Of a DNA stretch of 5,555 bases, positions 1-5,555 are shown piece by piece. This stretch comes from Planctomycetota bacterium. Its GTDB lineage: Bacteria; Planctomycetota; B129-G9. The DNA lies in NCBI GenBank assembly GCA_003644325.1, contig QNCA01000122.1, forward strand, positions 1 through 5,555. Direction: 5' to 3'. The translations under genes and the position numbers were made by a program. Position 1 is the first letter of the stretch. Each line of letters begins with the position of its first letter. Under the pieces are notes generated by a model. That model did no database searches. It was not told the DNA's origin and saw only the letters and a program-made list of their open reading frames with translations.

Positions 1-411
1 CGGTTGCTCCAGGACGCGGGTTACTCGGCCCTGGCGATACCCGCCACCCAGATTATCACGCGCAAGCCGATGAGGGGGCATGTCTGCCACAGGTCTCTGG
101 GCTGGGCGGCGGGCCTGGGATGGCGGGGGCGAAACAACCTGCTGGTCCATCCCGAGTATGGCTCCCGCGCGCGATATGTATCAGCGCTGACGGACGCGCC
201 GCTGGAGGCCGGTACGCCCATGAGCGGCGGTTGCGGCGATTGTTTCGAGTGTGTGAAGGCCTGCCCGGCGGGGGCGATTCATACATCTGTAAGAGATTTC
301 GATATAAAGGCTTGCAAAGCCAAACTGGACGAGTTCACCAGGCTGCCGTTCATCGGGCAACATATCTGCGGCATTTGTGTGAAGGCGTGCAGGGGGAGAG
401 GGGGAATATAA
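1..411 (+). CDS. QueG-like double [4Fe-4S] cluster protein, C-terminal part (5' end outside window)
   Basis: The reading frame is open from the first base, so this is the C-terminal 136 residues of a longer protein; the TTG at position 4 is probably internal. Visible residues 33-50 (LGWAAGLGWRGRNNLLVH) followed by PEYGSRARYV and LTDAPL match the stretch that precedes the iron-sulfur domain in epoxyqueuosine reductase (QueG) and its anaerobe paralogues. A ferredoxin-type motif follows: C78, C81, C84 and C88-P, then C105 and C123, C126, C130, enough for two [4Fe-4S] clusters. True QueG reduces epoxyqueuosine in tRNA with a cobalamin cofactor and usually continues past a CPWN-like motif. Here the protein stops six residues after C130 and has Arg where that Pro would be, so I do not assign queG. 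It is probably a cytosolic redox protein of the QueG-like family with unknown substrate. It converges on rsmD and shows no functional link to the replication genes. Confidence 0.8.
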   Translation, partial: RLLQDAGYSALAIPATQIITRKPMRGHVCHRSLGWAAGLGWRGRNNLLVHPEYGSRARYVSALTDAPLEAGTPMSGGCGDCFECVKACPAGAIHTSVRDFDIKACKAKLDEFTRLPFIGQHICGICVKACRGRGGI

Positions 412-430
412 CGGAGTGCCCTTCCCTCAA

Positions 431-451
431 CCCTGCGGCCGGGGGCCGGGG
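431..451. terminator. GC-rich hairpin between convergent genes, possible weak bidirectional terminator
   Basis: CGGCC at 436-440 pairs perfectly with GGCCG at 444-448 around a GGG loop. The stem can be extended by CCC at 431-433 with GGG at 449-451 if TG at 434-435 bulges out. It lies exactly between the stop codon of the iron-sulfur gene and the end of rsmD, where a shared terminator would be useful. There is no proper T-tract on either side (only a short TTT at 456-458 on the plus side), so intrinsic termination is uncertain and the hairpin may simply reflect G+C richness. Confidence 0.3.
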
Positions 452-1057
452 TCAGTTTCCTCCTTCATCATTGCCGGTAGAGGCCTTTCGCCTCAGAAAA
501 GTAACCTCGGTCTCGCCGGCGGTTCTGGAACGCACCGGTCTCAGGCTGTTCAGGTTTCCCACGGGCATGATGCCCGGGCGATGTCTTGCCATGACAATGC
601 CGTCCCTCGCAAGAAGTTCCTCCTCCGCCAGCCTGTCGAGCAGGCGGATGAATCTGCTCAGCCCACGAGGCATGTCCAGCAACGGATACGGCGGGTCGGC
701 GAAGATGATATCATACGGAACGGCGCGGAGTATCTTGCGGCTTCTGAACGCCTGGAATGCGCTGAGCATCATCGGCAGCGCGCGGTCCGCCATGCCGCAG
801 GCGTTGATATTCGCCCTGAGCGCTCGCATGCTTCGGGCGGAGTTGTCCACAAAAATCGCGCGTCGAGCGCCTCGGCTCAGGGCCTCAAGGCCCAGAGAGC
901 CGGCGCCGGCGAACAGGTCCAGCACGTTTGCCCCTTGCACTCGCTCGGCGAGGAGCGAGAATATGATTTGCCTGACACGGGCAAGCGGCGGCCGGACGTG
1001 CACCCCCCCGGGCACGCGCAGCGCCCTTCCCCCGGCGTCTCCCGCAAGTATGCGCAT
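452..1057 (-). CDS. rsmD: 16S rRNA (guanine(966)-N(2))-methyltransferase RsmD
   Basis: The 201-residue product is close to the usual RsmD length (198 in E. coli). RsmD transfers a methyl group from S-adenosylmethionine to N2 of G966 in 16S rRNA in the 30S subunit. The N-terminus MRILAGDAGGRAL and the VRPPLARVRQIIFSLL segment (residues 21-36) match the family start and its R-P-x3-R-V-R motif. SAM-binding motif I is VLDLFAGAGSLGLEALSRGA at 45-64. The catalytic DPPY motif is at 121-124, preceded by the hydrophobic strand YDIIFA. I chose ATG 1057 over the in-frame TTG at 1072 because it starts the family consensus and has GGAG five bases upstream on the minus strand (1063-1066). The gene is divergent from dnaA and convergent with the iron-sulfur gene. 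coaD, a frequent RsmD partner, is not downstream. No promoter was clear on this strand. Several long open frames on the opposite strand are compositional artefacts. Confidence 0.93.
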   Translation of the reverse strand: MRILAGDAGGRALRVPGGVHVRPPLARVRQIIFSLLAERVQGANVLDLFAGAGSLGLEALSRGARRAIFVDNSARSMRALRANINACGMADRALPMMLSAFQAFRSRKILRAVPYDIIFADPPYPLLDMPRGLSRFIRLLDRLAEEELLARDGIVMARHRPGIMPVGNLNSLRPVRSRTAGETEVTFLRRKASTGNDEGGN

Positions 1058-1171
1058 TCTTGCTCCAAGCAAAGGCAGTCAATTCGCGTTCCGGCGCAGG
1101 CACAAACCCGAACTCCAGTAATCAGGCCTCTTTACGAACAACAGGCGGCACCGAAAATAGGCCGTTTTGGG

Positions 1172-1200
1172 TTGAATGTTTGCGCGTTTTGTGCTATCTT
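1172..1200 (+). promoter_or_regulatory. Predicted sigma70-type promoter of dnaA
   Basis: A -35 element TTGAAT (1172-1177, 4/6 to TTGACA) is followed after 17 bases by TATCTT (1195-1200, 4/6 to TATAAT). TG at 1192-1193 forms an extended -10. Transcription would begin near 1207, giving a leader of about 46 bases to dnaA. The local sequence is more AT-rich than the flanking rsmD coding DNA. No convincing DnaA box lies in 1058-1252, so autoregulation by DnaA at this promoter is not supported by sequence. Confidence 0.55.
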
Positions 1201-1252
1201 AACTGTCTGGTAAATCTCACACCGGCAACGGGCTCCATGATAATCGCGAAGC

Positions 1253-2629
1253 GTGAAAATGCCACAACAAACCCAACAAGTCTGGGAAGAAACCCTCTCG
1301 AAAATCCAGGGCCGGGTCAGCGGAAGACAGTTTGAAACGTGGTTCCGCAGGATGCACCCCGTGGATATCGGCGCCGATTCGCTGGTACTGGGCATCCCCG
1401 CGGCGTTTTATCGAGAGTGGATAGAAAAGCACTACCTGACGATCCTGCAACAGGCGCTGAACGAGACGTTCGGGCGGGACGTGAAGATATCATTTGTGGT
1501 GGATGCGCCGCAACATAAGCAGTTGAGTTTTGACTGGCAGGCGCGCAGCCACGAGAGCGCCTTACAACAAGAAGCGCCTCTAACGACGGAAATAGACATC
1601 TTCGAACCACTGCAACTCAACGACAAGTACGTTTTTGAGGACTTCGTGGTAGGGCCGTCGAACCGCCTGGCCCACGCGGCGGCTGTGGCGGTGAGCGAGT
1701 CCCCGGGTAGAACCTATAACCCGCTTTTCATCCAGGGCTCGGTGGGCCTGGGTAAGACGCACCTATTGCAGGCAATCTGCCATGCGGTGCGGAGACGGGA
1801 CCCGAGTGTACGGATACTCATGTTGCCGTGTGAGGCTTTTGTAAATAAGTTCATCGCGGCGGTGCAGCAAGGATCCACGATGGATTTCCGCAATCGATGC
1901 CGAAGCGCGGACATGCTTGTAATAGACGACATCCATTTCCTGGCCAATAAGGAACGCACTCAGGAAGAGTTTTTTCACACTTTCAATGCGCTCTACAATG
2001 CGCAAAAGCAGATAGTCCTTTCGAGCGACTGCGCTCCACACGAGATACCGACCTTGGAAGAGCGGGTGGTTTCAAGATTCAAGTGGGGCATGGTGGCCAA
2101 TATCGAGCCTCCTTGCTTTGAGACGCGAGCGGCCATAGCCCGTAAGAAGGCGCATGAGCGAGGCCGCGAACTTCCAAATGAGGTGGCCCTTTATCTGGCC
2201 GAGAATATCGAGACCAATATAAGAGAACTGGAAGGCGCCGTCGTCAAAATCATCGGCTATGCATCGCTTATAAACAAGGAGATAAGCATGGAGACTGCAA
2301 AGGAGGCATTGCGGGATGTGTTGCAACGCGGCAGGCGTGTGCGTATGGAAGATGTCAGGAACGCAGTATTAGAATACTACAAGATTAAGCCGTCGGACCT
2401 GAAATCGAGGAGCAGGAGCAAGTCGGTGGCGTTTCCGCGACAGGTATGCATGTATCTCGCAAGGAAGCACACGAACTGCTCACTCGAGGAGATAGGCAGT
2501 TTCCTGGGTGGCCGAGACCACACCACGGTACTCTATGCAGAGGAAAAGATTAGCCAGGAGTATCAAAAAAACCCTCAGGTTAAGCATGATATTAACTTAT
2601 TATCGAAAAAACTGACACAAGGCGCGTGA
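1253..2629 (+). CDS. dnaA: Chromosomal replication initiator protein DnaA
   Basis: The 458-residue product has all four DnaA domains at normal length (467 in E. coli). Domain I (about 1-82) carries the W-x(6)-KI-x(4)-F-x-T-W pattern and contacts other DnaA copies and helicase factors. A short linker covers about 83-117. Domain III is the AAA+ ATPase: Walker A GSVGLGKTH at 162-170 (K168), Walker B MLVIDD at 221-226, sensor I SSD at 257-259, arginine finger R275 in SRFKWG, and sensor II R324 in NIRELEG. Domain IV (about 365-458) binds DnaA boxes, with R388 at the position of E. coli R399 and the signature GGRDHTTV at 419-426. DnaA-ATP oligomerises at oriC and melts it. The start is either GTG 1253 or ATG 1259 two codons later; neither has a good Shine-Dalgarno sequence. 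Cys260 sits where many DnaA proteins have Arg (SDR). The gene is transcribed toward the candidate origin immediately downstream. Confidence 0.97.
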   Translation: MKMPQQTQQVWEETLSKIQGRVSGRQFETWFRRMHPVDIGADSLVLGIPAAFYREWIEKHYLTILQQALNETFGRDVKISFVVDAPQHKQLSFDWQARSHESALQQEAPLTTEIDIFEPLQLNDKYVFEDFVVGPSNRLAHAAAVAVSESPGRTYNPLFIQGSVGLGKTHLLQAICHAVRRRDPSVRILMLPCEAFVNKFIAAVQQGSTMDFRNRCRSADMLVIDDIHFLANKERTQEEFFHTFNALYNAQKQIVLSSDCAPHEIPTLEERVVSRFKWGMVANIEPPCFETRAAIARKKAHERGRELPNEVALYLAENIETNIRELEGAVVKIIGYASLINKEISMETAKEALRDVLQRGRRVRMEDVRNAVLEYYKIKPSDLKSRSRSKSVAFPRQVCMYLARKHTNCSLEEIGSFLGGRDHTTVLYAEEKISQEYQKNPQVKHDINLLSKKLTQGA

Positions 2630-2648
2630 AAAGGAGTGGTGGAAAACC

Positions 2649-2657
2649 TGTGTATAA
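2649..2657 (-). promoter_or_regulatory. DnaA box (TTATACACA, minus strand)
   Basis: The plus strand reads TGTGTATAA, the complement of TTATACACA, a full match to the TTATNCACA form. It lies 20 bases after the dnaA stop codon and in the opposite orientation to the other two boxes. It overlaps a TATAAT at 2653-2658, so DnaA bound here would cover that hexamer. Confidence 0.6.
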
Positions 2658-2781
2658 TATGTAACCTGCTTTTGCCTTATTTTGAAGTTCCTTGAAAGAA
2701 GGCAGCATTGCCGCCATTTTGGGTCATGAGAAGGTCAAAGAAAACGCATTAATTTAAGTCTTTCCTTTAGAAAATTACAAA

Positions 2782-2790
2782 TTATCCACA
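2782..2790 (+). promoter_or_regulatory. Perfect consensus DnaA box (TTATCCACA)
   Basis: This is an exact 9/9 match to the high-affinity DnaA box. It sits in the middle of the AT-rich dnaA-dnaN spacer and is followed by an AT-rich ATGAATGAA stretch. It is the strongest single piece of evidence for an origin here. Confidence 0.8.
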
Positions 2791-2829
2791 AATGAATGAA
2801 GCAGGTACGTGTCTTTTTCTCCTTATAAT

Positions 2830-2838
2830 TGCTATAAT
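2830..2838 (+). promoter_or_regulatory. Extended -10 promoter candidate for dnaN-dciA-gyrB
   Basis: TGCTATAAT is a perfect -10 hexamer (2833-2838) with the TGN extension. It has the same TGCTAT core as the dnaA promoter candidate. A second TATAAT lies nine bases upstream (2824-2829). No good -35 is present at 16-18 bases upstream, which extended -10 promoters can tolerate. Transcription would start near 2845, leaving a leader of about 125 bases before dnaN. AT-rich DNA produces such hexamers by chance, so confidence is moderate. Confidence 0.45.
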
Positions 2839-2857
2839 TACGTTTTCTAAAATAACC

Positions 2858-2866
2858 ATATCCACA
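2858..2866 (+). promoter_or_regulatory. Probable DnaA box (ATATCCACA, 8/9)
   Basis: It differs from TTATCCACA only at the first base and is in the same orientation as the perfect box, with starts 76 bases apart. It lies about 20 bases downstream of the candidate dnaN -10 element, so it could contribute both to the origin and to control of dnaN. Confidence 0.5.
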
Positions 2867-2957
2867 TTTTTACAAAACTTATTAGTGCAATAAATAGAGG
2901 AAAAGACTTAAAATTGTAATAAAATTCACATGTAGAAATGTCCCATGCAAATTTATT

Positions 2958-2963
2958 AGGAGG
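2958..2963 (+). promoter_or_regulatory. Consensus Shine-Dalgarno that fixes the dnaN start
   Basis: AGGAGG lies seven bases before ATG 2971, the ideal spacing. It is one base before ATG 2965 (too close) and inside the coding region if translation began at ATG 2938. It therefore selects 2971, which also gives the standard clamp N-terminus beginning MKIRC. Confidence 0.85.
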
Positions 2964-2970
2964 CATGAAG

Positions 2971-4068
2971 ATGAAAATACGTTGTACGCGCGATAATTTG
3001 GCCGATTCATGGGCAATAGCACAAGGTATTGTACCGACCAGACCCACACGGCCAATACTGGCGAACATTAAGATATGTGTTGCCACGGAAGGAGTAGAAC
3101 TTCATGCAACTGATATGGATATAGGCATACGTTTGAAATTGGATGGCGCAGAAATAGTAGAGGAAGGCAGCGCCGTCATTCCCGCGGCGTTATTCGGCGG
3201 CATCCTGCGGGATTCTTGGGCGGATAGTGTCGAGATCTCGACCGAGGAGTCGCTCATTCATGTAACAATGCAAAACAGCCATTTCAAGATTCACGGCGAT
3301 GACCCGGAGTACTTTCCAGAATTACCGGCGTCTGACGAGAAAGGCATGTTTAGTATACCAAAGGCATCTTTTCTGGAAATGGTGCGCCGGACGTCCTTCG
3401 CAACAGCCCGGGAAGACACGAGGTATGCCCTGCATGGGGTTCTGTTGAAAGCAAAGGGCAAGGATGCAGTAATGGTAGCCACAGATGGGCGCAGGCTGGC
3501 TTACGCGAAGTGCAATTTGCCGGAGGCCGTAGAGGAAGAGGTGTCTGCCGTAGTACCGCCCCTTGGTCTGCAGGAAATAGAAAGGGCGTTGCGGGAGAGC
3601 GACGAGATGGTAGGAATTTCTGTTGATGATAATCGACTTTTTGCGAAGAGCGATATGGCCGTCGTTTTTACCAAGTTGGTAGAAGGCACTTTTCCAAACT
3701 ATGAAGAAGTGATTCCAAAAGGCAATGACAAGATAGTAACATTGAAGAGAGAGGAATTATTGGCAGGCCTTAAACAAGCGGCGAAGATGACCTCAGAGGA
3801 CTCTCGCGCAGTAATGATGGATTTTGAGAAGGATAAACTGACACTGAGTTCCTCTTCACCGGAAGCGGGAGATGCCGTCATCGAGTCGGCGGCGCAATAT
3901 AGTGGAGAAGCGTTCAATATTCGTTTTAATCCACTATTCTTAACGGATATTCTTAAAGTGATAGAGGTGGAAGAAATCAGAATGGAGTTCAAGGAGAAGA
4001 CCAGCCCCGGCATATTAAGAGTGGGCAAGGACTTTATCTACGTTGTCATGCCGATAAATATAGAGTAG
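2971..4068 (+). CDS. dnaN: DNA polymerase III beta subunit (sliding clamp) DnaN
   Basis: The 365-residue product matches the usual beta clamp length (366 in E. coli). The protein dimerises into a ring around DNA and tethers polymerase III and other partners. The three clamp domains span roughly 1-120, 125-245 and 246-365. Recognisable segments are the N-terminal MKIRCTRDNL with TRPILANI (26-33) and TDMDIGIRL (48-56), DTRYALHGVLL (149-159), ATDGRRLA (170-177), KLVEGTFPNYEEVIP (235-249) and the C-terminal YVVMPI (357-362) that lines the partner-binding pocket. I chose ATG 2971 because of its Shine-Dalgarno and family alignment; starts at 2938 or 2965 would add 11 or 2 residues. The gene opens the dnaN-dciA-gyrB cluster and ends four bases before dciA. 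The first few hundred bases are visibly more AT-rich than the later genes, continuing the origin's composition. Confidence 0.96.
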   Translation: MKIRCTRDNLADSWAIAQGIVPTRPTRPILANIKICVATEGVELHATDMDIGIRLKLDGAEIVEEGSAVIPAALFGGILRDSWADSVEISTEESLIHVTMQNSHFKIHGDDPEYFPELPASDEKGMFSIPKASFLEMVRRTSFATAREDTRYALHGVLLKAKGKDAVMVATDGRRLAYAKCNLPEAVEEEVSAVVPPLGLQEIERALRESDEMVGISVDDNRLFAKSDMAVVFTKLVEGTFPNYEEVIPKGNDKIVTLKREELLAGLKQAAKMTSEDSRAVMMDFEKDKLTLSSSSPEAGDAVIESAAQYSGEAFNIRFNPLFLTDILKVIEVEEIRMEFKEKTSPGILRVGKDFIYVVMPINIE

Positions 4069-4072
4069 CGAG

Positions 4073-4384
4073 ATGGGTGGCAAGCCAAGGGGCCCCGAAC
4101 ACATAAAAGACATACTCAATTCATGTCTTCGGAGCGGCGAACTCCGGGGCAAGGGCGGCGTAAGGGAAATATCCGCGTTGTGGCCCGAGGTTGTAGGCCC
4201 GGACATAGCGGCGCATACGCGAGTTACGGCGATTCGACGGGGCGTCCTGAGCGTGGCCGTCGATTCCGCCGCGCATTTTTACGAACTAAGCACGTTCCTT
4301 GCCGACGAGATAAAGGAGAAACTTAACGAGCGTGCTTCTGGAAATTTTGTGAGCAAGGTAAACTTCCATCTTGACCTGGTGTAA
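4073..4384 (+). CDS. dciA: DUF721 / DciA family protein, probable replicative helicase loader or operator
   Basis: This 103-residue cytosolic protein belongs to the DUF721 (DciA) family. The core pattern is ISALWPEVVGPDIAAHT (33-49), then a strand-rich GVLSVAVDSAAHFYEL (57-72) where the family has a hydrophobic V-x-S-x-A-W-x-x-EL-like stretch, then KVNFHLD near the C-terminus (95-101). In bacteria without DnaC or DnaI, DciA interacts with the DnaB helicase and is needed for its action at the origin; that role is taken from the family, not shown here. The start ATG is four bases after the dnaN stop, with only a weak purine-rich stretch upstream, so translational coupling to dnaN is likely. gyrB begins 13 bases after its stop. 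It occupies the place where recF is often found. His68 stands where I would expect an aromatic residue (family SSAW), a minor variation. Confidence 0.82.
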   Translation: MGGKPRGPEHIKDILNSCLRSGELRGKGGVREISALWPEVVGPDIAAHTRVTAIRRGVLSVAVDSAAHFYELSTFLADEIKEKLNERASGNFVSKVNFHLDLV

Positions 4385-4387
4385 TAC

Positions 4388-4394
4388 GAGAGGA
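4388..4394 (+). promoter_or_regulatory. Ribosome binding site supporting the GTG start of gyrB
   Basis: GAGAGGA ends three bases before GTG 4398. The spacing is slightly short, but no comparable purine-rich site precedes the in-frame ATG at 4422, so the GTG start is preferred. Confidence 0.55.
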
Positions 4395-4397
4395 ACT

Positions 4398-5555
4398 GTG
4401 AACACAGTTGACGAAAAAAGCATGTCGGGAAAGAAAAAGACAGCCACTGACAGGTACCGTGCGCAGGACATAAAGGTTCTTCGCAACCTCGAGGCCGTGC
4501 GCAAACGACCCTCGATGTATATAGGCGATACCGGCAGCGCCGGTCTGCATCACCTCATCTACGAGGTGGTTGATAATAGCATCGACGAGGCGATGATAGG
4601 CTTTTGTAAGAACATAGATGTTGTCTTGAACGAGGACGGATCGGTCACCGTGTCGGATGATGGAAGCGGCATCCCGGTCGATATGCATCCTGACGAAAAA
4701 AAGCCCGGGGTGGAGGTGATAATGACGGTGCTCCATGCCGGGGCAAAATTTGACCGCCGCACCTATAAGGTATCGGGCGGGCTGCACGGAGTCGGCGTAT
4801 CAGTGGTAAATGCCCTCAGTGAGTGGCTGGAGGTGGAAGTTTACAGGGATGGATTTGCCCATTACCAGAAATATGAGCGCGGCATTACGCAATGTAAACT
4901 GGAAAAACGGGGAAGGACCAAGAAACGCGGCACGCGCGTGACCTTCAAGCCGGATCCAACCATCTTTTCGGTACTGGAGTTTAACTACGACACCGTCGCG
5001 AGCCGCCTGCGCGAACTGGCCTATCTGAACACCGGCCTGCGCATTACGATAAGAGAAGAAAGCAGCGGCCGCTCCGATGAGTTTATCTACAACGGCGGTA
5101 TCAGGGCATTTGTTAAACACCTTAACGAAAAGAAACAGACCCTTCACTCGGACATCATCTACATTTCCGGCAGGAGCAACGGCATTGAGGTCGAGGCCGC
5201 ATTGCAATATAACGACGGTTATTCAAGTGCCATGCCGGCCTTCGTCAATAACATCAACACGCGCGAGGGCGGTACGCACGTTACCGGCTTCAAATCCGCC
5301 CTGACCAGGACGTTCAACAACTATGCGCGCAAGAGTGACCTTCTGAAAAATTCCAAGACCCCGAGCGGCGAGGACTTCCTGGAAGGTCTGGCATGCGTGC
5401 TCAGTGTGAGGGTTCCGGAGCCGCAGTTCGAGGGACAGACCAAAACCAAACTCGGCAACAGCGAGGTCCAGGGGATAGTGGAGTCGATAGTCAACGAACA
5501 CCTGGGCACCTACCTGGAGGAGCATCCGCCTACCGCCCGGAAATTGATAAAGAAG
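4398..5555 (+). CDS. gyrB: DNA gyrase subunit B, N-terminal 386 residues (3' end outside window)
   Basis: The frame is open to the last base. GyrB supplies the ATPase and part of the cleavage core of the GyrA2B2 enzyme that introduces negative supercoils. The start is GTG 4398, with GAGAGGA at 4388-4394; ATG 4422 is an alternative. The GHKL ATPase fold covers about 20-235: general base E56 and Mg-binding N60 in YEVVDNSIDEA, D87 in VSDDGSGIPVD, and the GGLHGVGVSVVNALS lid at 127-141. The transducer domain follows with NNINTREGGTHVTGF (284-298) and the QTKTKLGNSEV loop (347-357), whose lysine reaches ATP. This last motif and the dnaA/dnaN context favour GyrB over ParE. The TOPRIM domain is beyond the window. 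Ser90 replaces the Arg usually seen in DDGRGIP (E. coli R76), while R150 matches E. coli R136. Confidence 0.95.
   Translation, partial: MNTVDEKSMSGKKKTATDRYRAQDIKVLRNLEAVRKRPSMYIGDTGSAGLHHLIYEVVDNSIDEAMIGFCKNIDVVLNEDGSVTVSDDGSGIPVDMHPDEKKPGVEVIMTVLHAGAKFDRRTYKVSGGLHGVGVSVVNALSEWLEVEVYRDGFAHYQKYERGITQCKLEKRGRTKKRGTRVTFKPDPTIFSVLEFNYDTVASRLRELAYLNTGLRITIREESSGRSDEFIYNGGIRAFVKHLNEKKQTLHSDIIYISGRSNGIEVEAALQYNDGYSSAMPAFVNNINTREGGTHVTGFKSALTRTFNNYARKSDLLKNSKTPSGEDFLEGLACVLSVRVPEPQFEGQTKTKLGNSEVQGIVESIVNEHLGTYLEEHPPTARKLIKK

Larger units (their letters stand above)
2630..2970. other. Candidate chromosomal origin (oriC) between dnaA and dnaN
   Basis: This 341-base stretch has no credible gene. By hand count, positions 2741-2940 contain 51 G+C of 200 (about 25%), far below the flanking coding DNA, as expected for a DNA unwinding element. 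It contains a perfect DnaA box (2782-2790), a TTATNCACA match on the minus strand (2649-2657), an 8/9 match (2858-2866) and a poor 7/9 one (2922-2930). A dnaA-dnaN intergenic origin is a common arrangement in bacteria. The same region must also hold the dnaN operon promoter: TATAAT occurs at 2653, 2824 and 2833. Three good boxes is a modest number, and part of the origin could lie elsewhere. G/C strand skew across the whole replicon would be the deciding computation. Confidence 0.7.

Noticed and set aside
843..851. TTGTCCACA, an 8/9 DnaA box match
   Set aside because: It is inside rsmD, encoding the conserved VDN after motif I, in G+C-rich DNA with no neighbouring boxes; a chance match is likely.
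416..1213. Long plus-strand open frame (265 codons) opposite rsmD, and another at 120-1121
   Set aside because: Both lie mainly antisense to the well-supported rsmD gene, have Arg/Ser/Pro-rich products without recognisable domains, and are expected in G+C-rich DNA.
1237..1335. ATG at 1237 as an upstream overlapping frame regulating dnaA
   Set aside because: It is out of frame with dnaA, has no ribosome binding site, and the product has no recognisable features.
2701..2712. GGCA-GCAT-TGCC hairpin followed by ATTTT as a possible dnaA terminator
   Set aside because: The stem is only four base pairs and the T-run is short and displaced; too weak to call.
2922..2930. AAATTCACA as a fourth DnaA box
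   Set aside because: It mismatches the consensus at the first two positions; such 7/9 matches are expected by chance in AT-rich DNA.
2847..3086. Minus-strand open frame overlapping the start of dnaN
   Set aside because: It overlaps dnaN antisense and the AT-rich spacer and has no recognisable family; the codons reflect the complement of dnaN.
4323..4787. Minus-strand open frames opposite gyrB (4323-4787, 4800-5207, 5223-5525)
   Set aside because: They are antisense to strongly conserved GyrB coding sequence and show no domain of their own.

Overview
This window holds a bacterial chromosomal replication-initiation neighbourhood. In order it carries the 3' end of a QueG-like iron-sulfur protein gene (+), rsmD (-), dnaA (+), an AT-rich candidate oriC, dnaN (+), a DUF721/dciA gene (+) and the first 386 codons of gyrB (+), which runs off the right edge. 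No mobile element, CRISPR array, tRNA, rRNA or defence gene was recognised. The coding genes look intact apart from the two cut by the window edges.

Layout: positions 1-411 encode the C-terminal part of a double [4Fe-4S] cluster protein, convergent with rsmD (452-1057, minus), with only 40 bases between their stop codons. rsmD and dnaA diverge from a 195-base region that holds a good sigma70-type promoter for dnaA (TTGAAT, 17 bases, TATCTT with an extended -10). dnaA (1253-2629) is followed by a 341-base non-coding stretch whose central 200 bases are about 25% G+C by hand count. That stretch carries one perfect DnaA box, one TTATNCACA match and one 8/9 match, so it is the best origin candidate here. 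dnaN (start re-placed at 2971), dciA (4073) and gyrB (4398) follow with gaps of 4 and 13 bases and look like one operon.

Together the genes supply the initiator (DnaA), its probable target (oriC), the sliding clamp (DnaN), a probable replicative-helicase loader/operator (DciA) and the topoisomerase subunit that relieves supercoils (GyrB). recF, which very often sits between dnaN and gyrB, is not present at this position.

Organism: a bacterium with moderately G+C-rich coding DNA and an AT-rich origin. DciA suggests a lineage that does not use DnaC/DnaI-type loaders. The DnaA sensor I/arginine-finger region (SSDCAPHEIPTLEERVVSRF) reminds me of planctomycete-like DnaA proteins. This is an impression from memory, so Planctomycetota or a related PVC lineage is only a tentative guess. 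Most of the window is conventional. The points worth a second look are the origin architecture, the missing recF and a few substitutions at conserved positions.
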